Positions 7,432-15,542 are shown, counted from the first letter of the stretch. The stretch is 24,097 nt of DNA from an uncultured Bacilli bacterium (GCA_947632355.1 CANROY010000012.1:1-24097), one strand, 5' to 3'. Numbers and translations: made by a program. The notes: generated by a model from the letters alone, not told the origin.

Positions 7432-7478
7432 TCCCTTTCTAACTAAAATTTTAACATTTTTTAGTTCAAAAGGGAATG
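7429..7478. promoter_or_regulatory. 50-bp palindromic operator, copy B, at the abiE promoter
   Basis: Arms at 7429-7448 and 7459-7478 match except for two positions and enclose the same centre TTTTAACATT as copy A. The minus strand carries an extended -10-like TGTTAAAAT in the centre, so a bound protein would block RNA polymerase and also cover the first abiEi ATG. AbiEi is the likely ligand. Confidence 0.78.
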
Positions 7479-7494
7479 ACTTTTTGGATTTTTT

Positions 7495-7572
7495 TTATTT
7501 TTTAAATAATAAGCTTAATTGTCTCACTAGTGCTGACACAATTTCATCATCTTTGTAAGCTTCGTAAAATTT
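7495..7572 (-). pseudogene. C-terminal remnant of an unrecognised gene
   Basis: A 25-codon open stretch with no start encodes KFYEAYKDDEIVSALVRQLS and ends LLFKK before a TAA. It is preceded in frame by a stop. The regular amphipathic composition suggests a real protein end rather than chance, but the piece is short. It sits next to the abiE operator and may mark the edge of the inserted island. Confidence 0.35.
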
Positions 7573-7585
7573 TTACTTAGAATTT

Positions 7586-7621
7586 AAATGCTCACATTAG
7601 TCAATAGTTATGTGAGTGTTT
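7586..7621. repeat. Imperfect inverted repeat between abiE and rlmD
   Basis: AAATGCTCACAT (7586-7597) and ATGTGAGTGTTT (7610-7621) pair over 12 positions when read as plus-strand RNA, with two G-U pairs. No gene ends before it on that strand and no U-tract follows. The remainder of 7573-7659 shows nothing recognisable. Confidence 0.5.
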
Positions 7622-7659
7622 AGTTTAAATTTTTAAAATTTATTATGTATATTTCATTC

Positions 7660-7695
7660 TATATCTATATCTTTATCTTTATCTTTATCTTTATC
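7660..7695. repeat. Hexanucleotide microsatellite at the rlmD stop
   Basis: Two TATATC units are followed by four TTTATC units. On the minus strand this gives GATAAA repeats, so the rlmD stop codon TAA is followed by in-frame TAA codons every six bases. Confidence 0.9.
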
Positions 7696-8890
7696 TTAAT
7701 TCTAACACAACCATACTTTCTAAATGATATGTATAACTAAACATATCAAATAGTGTAACTTTTTTTATTTTATAAACACTCTGTAACTCTTTTAAATCTC
7801 TTGCAAGCGTAAAAGGATCGCAAGAAATATAAAGAATTTTTTGCGCTTTACTTTGTAGTAATAGTTGTAAAGAATTTTTATCCAATCCTTTTCTTGGTGG
7901 ATCAATTAGAATGGTATCAAAATCTTCTTTTATTTTTGGAAGTACAGTTTTAGCATCTCCAAGTACTGGATAGATATTAGAACATTTATTTAACTTACTA
8001 TTTTCTAGACTATCCAAAACAGCGTTTTTTATAATTTCAATACTAATTACTTTTTTGGCTTTCTTAGAAGCAACAATTCCAAGAACCCCAACACCAGAAT
8101 ATAAATCGAGTACGGTGTTGGTTGAAACTATATTTTTTTCTACTTCTTCAAATAAGTGACTCGCAATAAACGGATTGACTTGAAAAAACGCATCATAACT
8201 AATTTTAAATAACAAGTGATGGATTCGTTCATAAAGATAAGGTTGTCCATAAATACATTTGTCATTTAAAACAATGCCCACGATTTTAACATTTGCAAAA
8301 TTTTCATCCTTAACCACTAACGAATCTTTTGTGTTTATAGCAATTAAAACCTCATCATTGGTATTAGAGCGCAAGATGGCTTCTCCATTTGTAACCTTAA
8401 ATGTTTTTAAAACATTTATCGCATCATTTAAAACAGGACGTGCTAGTAAACATTTTTCAATCGGAATTAACGTATGACTATTTTCTTCGTAAAACCCAAT
8501 AGCACCCTTTATAACTTTTAAAGAAAGTTTATTACGATAAAAGTAATTGTTTTCATTTTCTACCACTTGTATTTTTGGATACTTAATTTGTTCTTTTTCT
8601 AAAATATGTTTTAATTTTTCTTTTTTAAATTCTATGGTATCCAAATAATCTAAATGTTCTAAAGTACAACCCCCACAAATAGAAAAATAAGGACACTTGG
8701 CTTCTATCCTTTTCTTACTCTTCGTTTTATACTCGATGACTTCTCCAACATTGTATTTTTTTGTTCTTTTGGTAATCTTACAAACGACTCTTTCTTCCGG
8801 TAAAGCATTTTTTATAAAAGTAATCTTGTTGTCAATAAAAGCAATTCCTCTACCTTGGTCATCTAAACGTTTTATTTCTACTTCATACAT
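7691..8890 (-). CDS. rlmD: 23S rRNA (uracil-C5)-methyltransferase, RlmD/RumA family
   Basis: A 399-residue SAM-dependent RNA methyltransferase. The N-terminus is a TRAM RNA-binding domain. Cys66, Cys72, Cys75 (in CPYFSICGGC) and Cys147 form the [4Fe-4S] site. The SAM motif is VLDLYSGVGVLGI, followed by ILIDPPRKGLD. The nucleophile is the Cys of YISCDPFTLARDL, which attacks uracil C6 before methyl transfer to C5. Whether it modifies one position or two, as RlmCD does in some Bacillota, cannot be told. ATG at 8890 is favoured over 8902 because GGTG lies 6 nt before it and a TATAAT at 8907-8912 would start transcription near the upstream ATG. Confidence 0.9.
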   Translation of the reverse strand: MYEVEIKRLDDQGRGIAFIDNKITFIKNALPEERVVCKITKRTKKYNVGEVIEYKTKSKKRIEAKCPYFSICGGCTLEHLDYLDTIEFKKEKLKHILEKEQIKYPKIQVVENENNYFYRNKLSLKVIKGAIGFYEENSHTLIPIEKCLLARPVLNDAINVLKTFKVTNGEAILRSNTNDEVLIAINTKDSLVVKDENFANVKIVGIVLNDKCIYGQPYLYERIHHLLFKISYDAFFQVNPFIASHLFEEVEKNIVSTNTVLDLYSGVGVLGIVASKKAKKVISIEIIKNAVLDSLENSKLNKCSNIYPVLGDAKTVLPKIKEDFDTILIDPPRKGLDKNSLQLLLQSKAQKILYISCDPFTLARDLKELQSVYKIKKVTLFDMFSYTYHLESMVVLELR

Positions 8891-8906
8891 GATAAACACC
8901 ATCTTT

Positions 8907-8912
8907 ATTATA
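8907..8912 (-). promoter_or_regulatory. -10 element of the rlmD promoter
   Basis: A consensus TATAAT on the minus strand, 17 bp before the preferred ATG, implies a leader of about 10 nt. No good -35 hexamer is visible at the usual distance. Confidence 0.4.
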
Positions 8913-8924
8913 CACGAACTTTAG

Positions 8925-8953
8925 GTATATAGGGTATTTTTTCGTTCATACTA
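8925..8953 (+). promoter_or_regulatory. Sigma-G-type (forespore) promoter of the ger operon
   Basis: GTATA (8925-8929) and CATACTA (8947-8953) are separated by 17 bp. In spore formers the sigma-G consensus is roughly GHATR, then 17-18 bp, then CATWHTA; both elements match. The predicted start is near 8960, about 11 nt before the gerA-type ATG. Germinant receptors are classic sigma-G targets, so site and gene agree. Confidence 0.65.
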
Positions 8954-8970
8954 AAAATGGTGATGCAACG

Positions 8971-10404
8971 ATGCAAGAAGAACTTCTAAAACGTTTAAAA
9001 CAAGAATTTTCTAAAAATACCGATTTTATTGTCAAAAAAATTAAAACCAAACATTTTAAAACGATTTATGTTGTCTATTTAGAAACGGTTACTGGTAGTG
9101 ATAAAGTAAATGATTATATTTTAAAAGGATTAACCAAAATTAATAACTTAAAAAGTGTTAAGAAAAAAGATATTGCCAGTATTATTCCGGGACCGAATAC
9201 GGTAGAAGTAACAGAACCTGACCAAATGGAATACTATTTAACCAATGGATTTACTTTAGTTTTAACGAGTGAAGAAATTCTTGCTTTTGAAACCAAAGCC
9301 GATATCAATCGAAGTGTTAGTGTACCTGAGGTGCAAAAATCGATTTATGGACCAAGTGATGCTTTTACCGAAAACATTCAAATAAACTTAGGTCTTTTAA
9401 AACGTCGTATTAAATCAAGTCATTTAAAAAGTGATGATTTGAATATGGGAAGAAAAACCAATACAAAGGTCCAAATTTTATACTTTGATGATATAACGGA
9501 TAAAGATATTGTGAATGGCATTAAGGATAAACTTTCTAAAATTGATGTAGATGGAATTATTGATGCCGGAAATATTGCTAATATTTTATGTGAAGATGAA
9601 GCAACACCCTTTCCCACGATTTCACAAAGTGAACGACCAGATGTAGTGGCAACGGCTCTTCTAGAAGGAAAAGTATGTATTATGGTCGATACTTCTCCTT
9701 TTGTTTTAATCTTGCCGGCTTTTTTTGCTGATTTTATAAATCCGGTAGTAGATAACTACAATCGAAATGTCAATGTAAATTTTTTAAAAGTTTTACGTTT
9801 TGCATCTTTTTTTCTAACGATGATGATTCCTGGTATCTATATTGCTTTAGTAAACTACAATATGGAAACGATTCCTACAAGTTTGCTTGTCAACTTCGCT
9901 ATGCAAAACGCTGAAGTCCCCTTTCCAACCATTATCGAAGCGATTGTTATGATTATCGTTTGTGAAATATTAAGAGAAAGTGATTTACGTTTTCCAAGTA
10001 ATTATGGAAGTGCGATATCAATACTTGGGGCTTTAGTTTTAGGAGAAGCCGCTGTTGCAGCGGGAATTGTTAGTCCCATTATGATTATCATTATTGCCTT
10101 TACGTTTATCACAAGTTTAATATTTACAGAACTCGAAGTTATCAACGCCATTCGGTATTTTCGTTTTATCTTTTTAATCTTGGCCGCTTTATATGGTCTT
10201 TATGGAATTGCTCTAGGGCTTATTTACTTTAGTATTCATATTACAAGTGTGAATACGGCAGGAAAACCTTACTACTATCCAATTGTTCCTTTTGACTTTA
10301 CTTACATTAAGAAAACTTTATTTAAAGTGAAATACGTAAACGATACCAAACGTAGTAAATTACTGGCTCGTAAAAATCAAATAAAGAAAAAGGTGAAACA
10401 ATAA
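8971..10404 (+). CDS. GerA-type spore germination protein (receptor A subunit)
   Basis: A 477-residue protein at the normal length. A large hydrophilic N-terminal part (about 1-250) ends in PFPTISQSERPDVVATALLE, the hallmark of the family, and is followed by five or so membrane segments (about 250-440) and a basic tail. In the spore inner membrane it forms the germinant-sensing complex with the B and C subunits; recent structural work on the family describes the A subunit as a nutrient-gated ion channel. GGTGAT lies 7 nt before the ATG. It is the first gene of a tightly packed A-C-B operon, which matches the B. subtilis gerK order. Confidence 0.95.
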   Translation: MQEELLKRLKQEFSKNTDFIVKKIKTKHFKTIYVVYLETVTGSDKVNDYILKGLTKINNLKSVKKKDIASIIPGPNTVEVTEPDQMEYYLTNGFTLVLTSEEILAFETKADINRSVSVPEVQKSIYGPSDAFTENIQINLGLLKRRIKSSHLKSDDLNMGRKTNTKVQILYFDDITDKDIVNGIKDKLSKIDVDGIIDAGNIANILCEDEATPFPTISQSERPDVVATALLEGKVCIMVDTSPFVLILPAFFADFINPVVDNYNRNVNVNFLKVLRFASFFLTMMIPGIYIALVNYNMETIPTSLLVNFAMQNAEVPFPTIIEAIVMIIVCEILRESDLRFPSNYGSAISILGALVLGEAAVAAGIVSPIMIIIIAFTFITSLIFTELEVINAIRYFRFIFLILAALYGLYGIALGLIYFSIHITSVNTAGKPYYYPIVPFDFTYIKKTLFKVKYVNDTKRSKLLARKNQIKKKVKQ

Positions 10405-11486
10405 TGAAAAGAAAATGGATTATCCTTAGTTTCTTACTTCTTTTTTGTAGTGGTTGCTATGATTATACGGAATTAAATGATATGTCAATCGTTTCTGGTA
10501 TTTCCATTGATTATGATCAAGATCAGTATAACGTGGCCTTCGAAATTTTAAATACCCAAAATAAAGAAAATCAAGAAACGGATGAAAAGGTATATGTGGC
10601 TTTTGGTAGTGGGTCTTCTCTAGCAGAAGCCTTCTCTAATACTTCTTTAGAACTGGCAAACTTTCCCTATATGGCACATTTAAAAACCATCATCATTAGT
10701 GAAGAAGTGGCAAGATACCACGTAGAAGATATCATTGATTTTTTAATACGAGACAATCATATTCGTAATATTTTTTACTTAACCGTTGCGAAAGGTGGAA
10801 GTGCTTATGACATTTTAAGTAAAACTGACAAAAACAATCCCGTTGTGAGTACTGCCATTGCCAATTTAATTGATAGTGATATTTATGCCAATCACATTGC
10901 ATCGAATTTAAACTTCGAACAATTTGTAATGAACATTATCGATCCAAGAAAAGATACTTATGTTTCTTCGATTGAAATAAAAGATGATATTTTAAAGCTA
11001 GGTCCTCTTGCTATTTTTAAATCCTATCAAATGCAAGATTATTTAATGGAGGAAGAATCTTCTACTTTCAATGTGATGATTGGAGAGTCAAAAGAAGTAC
11101 ATTTTAAAGTTAGTTGTCCGAATGATAATAGTAAATTTATTTCTTTGACTACTTTTAATAAACCAAAATCGGAAATTCAAATTGAAGAAAACAACGTAAC
11201 CTTAAAAACAGAAGTGGAAACACGTATTGTAGAAAATCATTGTACTATGAATTTTAAAGATACCAAAACCTATGAACAAATCGAAAATCAAATTAAAGAC
11301 CAACTAACAAAAAATATGCAAAAAGTAATGCAAACGAGTTTAAAAAATGATAGTGATATTTTTCGTATAGAACAAATTTATTATCAAAAATACAAACAAG
11401 ATACGGATTTTAAGAAACTACATTACAATTATCAAGCAAATGCTATTATTAATAGAAATGGATTAATATTTGAGGTGAAATCATGA
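10404..11486 (+). CDS. Ger(x)C-type germination lipoprotein (receptor C subunit)
   Basis: A 360-residue lipoprotein with signal sequence MKRKWIILSFLLLFCSGC, so Cys18 would be lipidated. The mature start YDYTELNDMSIVSGISIDYD (the D/E-L-N-D-x-x-I/V-V-x-G-I-x-I/V-D motif) is typical of the Ger(x)C family, and the three-domain length fits. It sits on the outer face of the spore inner membrane as part of the receptor. Its ATG overlaps the TAA of the preceding gene by one base, with AGGTGA 7 nt upstream, so translation is coupled. Confidence 0.95.
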   Translation: MKRKWIILSFLLLFCSGCYDYTELNDMSIVSGISIDYDQDQYNVAFEILNTQNKENQETDEKVYVAFGSGSSLAEAFSNTSLELANFPYMAHLKTIIISEEVARYHVEDIIDFLIRDNHIRNIFYLTVAKGGSAYDILSKTDKNNPVVSTAIANLIDSDIYANHIASNLNFEQFVMNIIDPRKDTYVSSIEIKDDILKLGPLAIFKSYQMQDYLMEEESSTFNVMIGESKEVHFKVSCPNDNSKFISLTTFNKPKSEIQIEENNVTLKTEVETRIVENHCTMNFKDTKTYEQIENQIKDQLTKNMQKVMQTSLKNDSDIFRIEQIYYQKYKQDTDFKKLHYNYQANAIINRNGLIFEVKS

Positions 11487-12505
11487 AATTAGAAAATTTT
11501 TCCGTTCATTATTTTTTAACAAGGTCCCTATTTTTAGGAATTGGGTTTTCGTTAATTATTGGGGTTACGAAACAAGATAGTATTCTAGCCTTTATTATTG
11601 GTACTTTACTCGGTTTAATCTTTATTCATCTCATTAATAAAATTCAACAAGAAAAGGGTTCGAAAACGTTAAATGAACTATTAACAGAAATGAAAGGTTT
11701 AGGTATTTTTTTACGAATTGTTTTTATTTCGTATGGTGTCATTTTGTTATGTGAAGGTTTAACATTTATTCAATTATTTGCTAGTTCTTTTTTCTTAATT
11801 CATACCCCTATTTGGTTTATTTCTTTACCACTCGTTTTATTATTATTTCGTATTTGTAAAAATGGTAAAACAACCACTTTTCGTGTTGCAACTTGTTTGT
11901 TTCCTATATCTTTTTTCTTAACCGTTATCTCTTTAGGAACACTAATCGGTTATGCAAAGTTAGATAACGTAACACCCTTACTTGTAACGCCACCAATGCA
12001 ATTTTTAAAATCCGTTTTTTACTATACGACGCTTTCCGTTTCTCCTTCTATTTTAATGCTTCTAACGGAGAATAACAAAACCAATACGTTTTCTTACTTA
12101 CTTGGAAGTTTTACTTTAATATTAAAAATGTTTTTAATTATTGCGATATTAGGTCCGATACTTGCGACGATTTATCGCTTCCCAGAATATATTATTTTAA
12201 AAGAAATTAAAATTTTAGATTTTATTGAAAAGATTGAAAACGTTGTTGCTCTATCTTGGATTTTTGATGAATTTATCTATTTATCAATGGCTTCTTTACT
12301 CGTAAAAGAATTAACGACCCAAAAGTATAGTATTTTGCATTGTTTACTCGTAATCGGTTCTTTCTTTGTTGCTTTTCTATTCATTGGTAAATATTATCAA
12401 AATGAACTTAGTATTTATTACTTATTCCCTATTGTAACAACGATTATTGTTCTCATTATTATTTTTACTTTACTTTTCTATTTCTTAAGAAAGAAGAAAA
12501 ATTAA
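11483..12505 (+). CDS. GerB-type germination permease (receptor B subunit)
   Basis: A 340-residue integral membrane protein with about ten segments, of the spore-germination branch of the amino acid-polyamine-organocation transporters. It is slightly shorter than the common 360-370. The B subunit binds the germinant and sets the specificity of the receptor. The ATG overlaps the TGA of the C-subunit gene by four bases (ATGA), with GAGGTGA upstream. No clear terminator follows; gene debris begins at the stop codon. Confidence 0.95.
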   Translation: MKLENFSVHYFLTRSLFLGIGFSLIIGVTKQDSILAFIIGTLLGLIFIHLINKIQQEKGSKTLNELLTEMKGLGIFLRIVFISYGVILLCEGLTFIQLFASSFFLIHTPIWFISLPLVLLLFRICKNGKTTTFRVATCLFPISFFLTVISLGTLIGYAKLDNVTPLLVTPPMQFLKSVFYYTTLSVSPSILMLLTENNKTNTFSYLLGSFTLILKMFLIIAILGPILATIYRFPEYIILKEIKILDFIEKIENVVALSWIFDEFIYLSMASLLVKELTTQKYSILHCLLVIGSFFVAFLFIGKYYQNELSIYYLFPIVTTIIVLIIIFTLLFYFLRKKKN

Positions 12506-12650
12506 TGCAGACATTTTTGATTTAGTAGAATTTCTATATATAATTGAATATTTTCTTGGTAAAGATTTTATTACCCAAGAGAATTTATATTATTTATATT
12601 CACTAGTAGATTATGCTGCTATTGATGATGATAAGTACTATTTAAAATAG
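12489..12650 (+). pseudogene. C-terminal remnant of an unknown gene after the ger operon
   Basis: An open frame without a start, shifted relative to the germination gene, encodes ADIFDLVEFLYIIEYFLGKD, then FITQENLYYLYSLVDYAAID, then DDKYYLK and a TAG. The acidic and aromatic pattern looks like a real helical protein end. Its first codons overlap the end of the permease gene, so a deletion probably fused the two. No family is recognised. Confidence 0.5.
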
Positions 12651-12685
12651 TTTATTTATTGACTATCTATAAGGTGGGTTGAATT

Positions 12686-12921
12686 ATGAATCTAACAAAT
12701 GAAAAGAATAAATTAAATGTTGTATTAAAAAATAAAGAAAAAGTAAATATTTCTTCAGAAGAAGGACATATTGAAATTAGGATAAATGTTTAGGAAATAC
12801 TTTGCATATTGAAGAAAGAACAAAAGATGGCTTGTTAGTTGAAGATGAAGAGAAAAAAGCCATTAAAGCAATGAAAAACTATCTAAAAAATGAAAATTAT
12901 TTTTTAAAATATTTTTATTAA
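12686..12921 (+). pseudogene. Frameshifted small gene of unknown function
   Basis: AAGGTGG lies 8 nt before ATG 12686, and 35 codons follow (MNLTNEKNKLNVVLKNKEKV, then NISSEEGHIEI) up to TAG at 12791. In the next frame, open from 12781, coding continues as KCLGNTLHIEERTKDGLLVE and ends at TAA 12919-12921. Adding one base near 12780 would join the halves through the sequence EIRDKCLGNTL, giving a protein of about 78 residues. The intact ribosome binding site suggests recent inactivation, or a sequencing error. Confidence 0.6.
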
Positions 12922-13013
12922 TTATTTATAATAAACTAAAAGTTGTAACAATGAACCATTAATTTGCATTTATAATTATATTATATTATAATATAATTAC
13001 ATTGGAGGAAAAA

Positions 13014-13499
13014 ATGAAAAAAAGTTTTTCAAAACAAAATAAAAAATTTTTTATAATTAGTGGAACAATTATTTTATTTATTTTTAGTTTAATCTTGTTA
13101 TTTTCTTTTGCACAGCCTAAATTTTACAAACTCTATGTAAATACTAGCAGTGATTTAAATTTAAAAATAGACAATGTAAAAGGAATTTTAGTTAAAAGTT
13201 TTTTTAAAGATATTTTTACTTTATCAATTGAAACAAATTCAAATTTGAATCAAAATTATGGACAAGTATTATATATTGGAAATGATCCTAAAACAAGAGA
13301 ATTATTAGAAAGTCAAAATAGTAATTACTCTTTTACTAGAATAGAGTATAGCAATCGAAACGGCAATATTATTAAAAAGATGTTAAAAAATAAAAATAAT
13401 ATTTACCTTTGTTTTTATAATAAAGATATAACTAATTTGTCAGATATTAATGATGATAATAGTGTTTGTTTTAGAGTAAATATTGAATTAATTCAATAA
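13014..13499 (+). CDS. Single-pass membrane protein of unknown function
   Basis: A 161-residue protein. After a basic start (MKKSFSKQNKK), one strong hydrophobic segment spans about residues 12-34, followed by a roughly 125-residue domain rich in Asn, Lys and Tyr that should lie outside the membrane. Two Cys near the C-terminus (LCFYNKD and SVCFRV) could form a disulfide. The ATG at 13014 is chosen over TTG 13002 because GGAGG (13004-13008) lies 5 nt before it. Upstream is an AT-rich stretch with several TATAAT-like sequences. No family is recognised, and it faces the exported-protein cluster from the opposite strand. Confidence 0.75.
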   Translation: MKKSFSKQNKKFFIISGTIILFIFSLILLFSFAQPKFYKLYVNTSSDLNLKIDNVKGILVKSFFKDIFTLSIETNSNLNQNYGQVLYIGNDPKTRELLESQNSNYSFTRIEYSNRNGNIIKKMLKNKNNIYLCFYNKDITNLSDINDDNSVCFRVNIELIQ

Positions 13500-13572
13500 T
13501 TACTAGTTTATTTTGAACTTGATCAAACATTTTGCCACTTTCAAAATAGATACATTTTTTGCAATTTAACAA

Positions 13573-13603
13573 AAATAAAAAAGCAGTTTTCCGCTTTTTA
13601 TTT
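13573..13603. terminator. Probable terminator between convergent units
   Basis: AAATAAAAAAGC (13573-13584) pairs with GCTTTTTATTT (13593-13603), with one bulge and a short loop. It lies after the 161-aa gene on the plus strand and, read on the minus strand, has T-rich sequence after the stem and follows the decayed gene. Confidence 0.5.
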
Positions 13604-13630
13604 GACTTTATCGCTCATTTTTTATTAACA

Positions 13631-13774
13631 TCACCAAGAAGGATTAATAATTTGTGCATGAGTACCACCCATACCATCATATTTTTTAGACAAAGAAGAA
13701 GATAGTTGAATAACGGAACCTAAACCATTACCATCAATGGTAAAAGTTAAAGCACTACTAAATAAATCACTATG
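13631..13774 (-). pseudogene. C-terminal fragment of a GMGG-family exported protein
   Basis: A 47-codon open stretch, preceded in frame by TAA, encodes HSDLFSSALTFTIDGNGLGS and then VIQLSSSLSKKYDGMGGTHA before a short tail ending PSW and TGA. It aligns along its length with the end of the protein encoded at 16894-17613 (ISKSGYGKVFSFYNNMSNKF, then DGMGGVY), sharing the order G-x-G-x-V, S-x-K-[YF]-DGMGG. It is therefore a truncated paralogue whose first 80% or so is gone. It lies just beyond the far end of the exported-protein cluster. Confidence 0.65.
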
Positions 13775-14099
13775 TTACAAGTTTTTGCATTTTTATTTTT
13801 ATATAAAATTTTAATCCTACTGTCTATTTTATAATAATTATAAAATACTAATATCTATTTCAAAATTTCAAAAAAATTAAATTTTATCAATAATTTTAAT
13901 TTCCAAATAGATTAGAAATATTATAGCATTCTTATATAAAAAAGGCTGCTTCACACAAAAGCACCTTTTTATATTCATAAGACAATATTTTAAAAATCAT
14001 AATTTTAAACATACTTCTTAATAATAATTATTATATATTGAGCTCACTTTTTATTCGTTCAATATTAAATATGCTCTATCTATTTATAACCCTAGTACT
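13775..14099. other. AT-rich intergenic stretch without genes
   Basis: This stretch holds an AT-only palindrome (9-bp arms, 13826-13834 and 13838-13846) and the terminator at 13933-13974. No supported coding sequence was found. It probably contains the deleted upstream region of the fragment at 13631-13774. Confidence 0.5.
13933..13974 (-). terminator. Terminator downstream of the 200-aa membrane protein gene
   Basis: AAAAAGG and GCTT on one side pair with AAGC and CCTTTTT on the other across a short internal mismatch, with a small CACAC loop. Read on the minus strand the stem ends in six T residues. Confidence 0.6.
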
Positions 14100-14702
14100 T
14101 TATTGGTTAAAATTGGATTCACAATACTTGGAAACGTTTTCCGATAAACCAATGAAATAGTTAAAACTCCTTTTGCCATCTTGGTTTAACCCTTGACACT
14201 CTGCTATATAAAAGATTTTTTTCGTTAAAAAGTCATCACTTTTATAAAGATTAATCCTACCCTCATTTAATGAAGATGTTAAATCCATTGAAAATGTAAT
14301 ATCTTCCATTAAAATTCTTTTCTTCTCCAAAGCTTCTTTTAAAGACATTATTTCTTTTTTAAAACGATATTCTACTTCTATTTCAGTAAATACTTTTACT
14401 TTGATCTTTTCATCTATTGCATATATCTCTGTTAATTTTTTTTGTTCATTATGAATGATAAGTTCTGGATTAAAATGTTTATATACGGTTTTTCCAAATA
14501 TTTTAACCACTATTCCTTTAGCATAACTTCCATCGTATCCGCTCTGTCTATGAATTTTTTTAATTTCATAAACAAGAGACTTAAAAAACATTGTTCCTCC
14601 ATCGTTCATAGCAGCAATTTTATATGGGAATAGACAAACTAGGGAAATAATAATTATAACAATAATTATTATTTTTGGGGTTTTGAATTTTTTCTTTTTC
14701 AT
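14100..14702 (-). CDS. Membrane-anchored protein with duplicated NDGG/LEDI-type domain
   Basis: A 200-residue protein. The hydrophobic segment (about residues 11-27) after MKKKKFKTPK anchors it, with the rest outside. IAAMNDGGTMFFKS follows the anchor directly. The C-terminal half (EVEYRFKKEIMSLKEALEKK, then LMEDITFSMDLTSSLNEG, ending VSKYC) aligns along its length with the lipoprotein at 16223-16660 (MSLKEALEKK against ISLGEALEKK, LMED against LEDI, SLNEGR against ALNDGG, KYC against EYC). They are paralogues. Both have a Cys near the middle and one at the end, possibly a disulfide. GAGGT lies about 8 nt before the ATG and a very strong promoter precedes it. Function is unknown. Confidence 0.78.
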   Translation of the reverse strand: MKKKKFKTPKIIIIVIIIISLVCLFPYKIAAMNDGGTMFFKSLVYEIKKIHRQSGYDGSYAKGIVVKIFGKTVYKHFNPELIIHNEQKKLTEIYAIDEKIKVKVFTEIEVEYRFKKEIMSLKEALEKKRILMEDITFSMDLTSSLNEGRINLYKSDDFLTKKIFYIAECQGLNQDGKRSFNYFIGLSENVSKYCESNFNQ

Positions 14703-14740
14703 CTTTTTACCTCTTATGGTTTTATTTCTTTACTATTCAT

Positions 14741-14768
14741 ATTATATAGTTTTGATGTAATCTGTCAA
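14741..14768 (-). promoter_or_regulatory. Strong sigma-A-type promoter
   Basis: Perfect TTGACA (14763-14768) and TATAAT (14741-14746) hexamers on the minus strand with a 16-bp spacer. It would drive the 200-aa membrane protein gene independently of the upstream peptidase genes. Confidence 0.8.
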
Positions 14769-14791
14769 CCATTATTATTAAATACTAAAAA

Positions 14792-15514
14792 TTATAGATC
14801 ATAATAAACTGTATCTGTAAATATTTCTCCATCGTTATTTATTACAACAAAATTTGAAATCACATATTTATTATCTATATAATCTACAATAGAACTAGAA
14901 ACTTTATATTCCAATGACGGATAATTTTCTGACATATAATTATCTACATAATTTTTTATCTCATCTTTTGTAGCCAATATGATTAGATTATCAAACAATC
15001 CTTGGCGACTTGCAGATACTGATGCTAGAGTACCATCAAAATTTAGTGATACAGTAATTGAATCATTGGTTTTAAAGCCGTTTATAAACTTTGTGTATGT
15101 GTAATTTATTTCATTATAATCTGAAACTACATCAGATTTCTCAAATTGATATTTTTCAAAAGAAGTAGATTCAACATCAATAAATTCTTTAGCATAATTT
15201 TCAGCAATTTTAGTATAATCTATTTCATTTAAACTAATTGATTTTCTTTGATTGTTATTTTCTTCTTTGATTTCTTTATCTGAAAAATAACCTACTAATT
15301 TTTGATTTTTATAAATGTATTCATTATTTTGTGAATCTTTGTAAACTTGAAAATTTCCAATATCTGCATTTCTTGTTTTACTTAATTTAACACTAACATT
15401 TTCATCCATAAACTCAATATCTTTGTTATATTCTTGTGAAATATTTGATGCTAAAACATTTATACTTATTCCAAAAATTGATATAACTGTCATTGAAATT
15501 ATTAATTTTTTCAT
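14792..15514 (-). CDS. Exported PepSY/YcdB-like protein
   Basis: A 240-residue protein with signal peptide MKKLIISMTVISIFGISINV, likely cut after the Ala-Ser that follows, and no later membrane segment. The centre (NYTYTKFINGFKTNDSITVS, then LNFDGTLASVSA) resembles YcdB/PepSY-type domains, where a Tyr-rich strand, a NG[FI]xT turn and a DGxxxSxS strand recur; many such domains accompany or inhibit exported peptidases. The similarity is judged by eye. ATG 15514 is chosen because AAGGG lies 5 nt before it, while the alternatives at 15528 and 15577 have no ribosome binding site and 15577 overlaps the peptidase gene. It follows that gene by 28 nt, so they are probably co-transcribed. Confidence 0.75.
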   Translation of the reverse strand: MKKLIISMTVISIFGISINVLASNISQEYNKDIEFMDENVSVKLSKTRNADIGNFQVYKDSQNNEYIYKNQKLVGYFSDKEIKEENNNQRKSISLNEIDYTKIAENYAKEFIDVESTSFEKYQFEKSDVVSDYNEINYTYTKFINGFKTNDSITVSLNFDGTLASVSASRQGLFDNLIILATKDEIKNYVDNYMSENYPSLEYKVSSSIVDYIDNKYVISNFVVINNDGEIFTDTVYYDL

Positions 15515-15542
15515 TTTTCCCTTATTCATATTTTTCACACAA

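Noticed and set aside
13826..13846. AT-only palindrome with 9-bp arms.
   Set aside because: Such palindromes arise by chance in DNA this AT-rich; no gene context supports a function.
13932..14012. Minus-strand 26-codon frame (MFKIMIFKIL...).
   Set aside because: No ribosome binding site, and it passes through the terminator hairpin.
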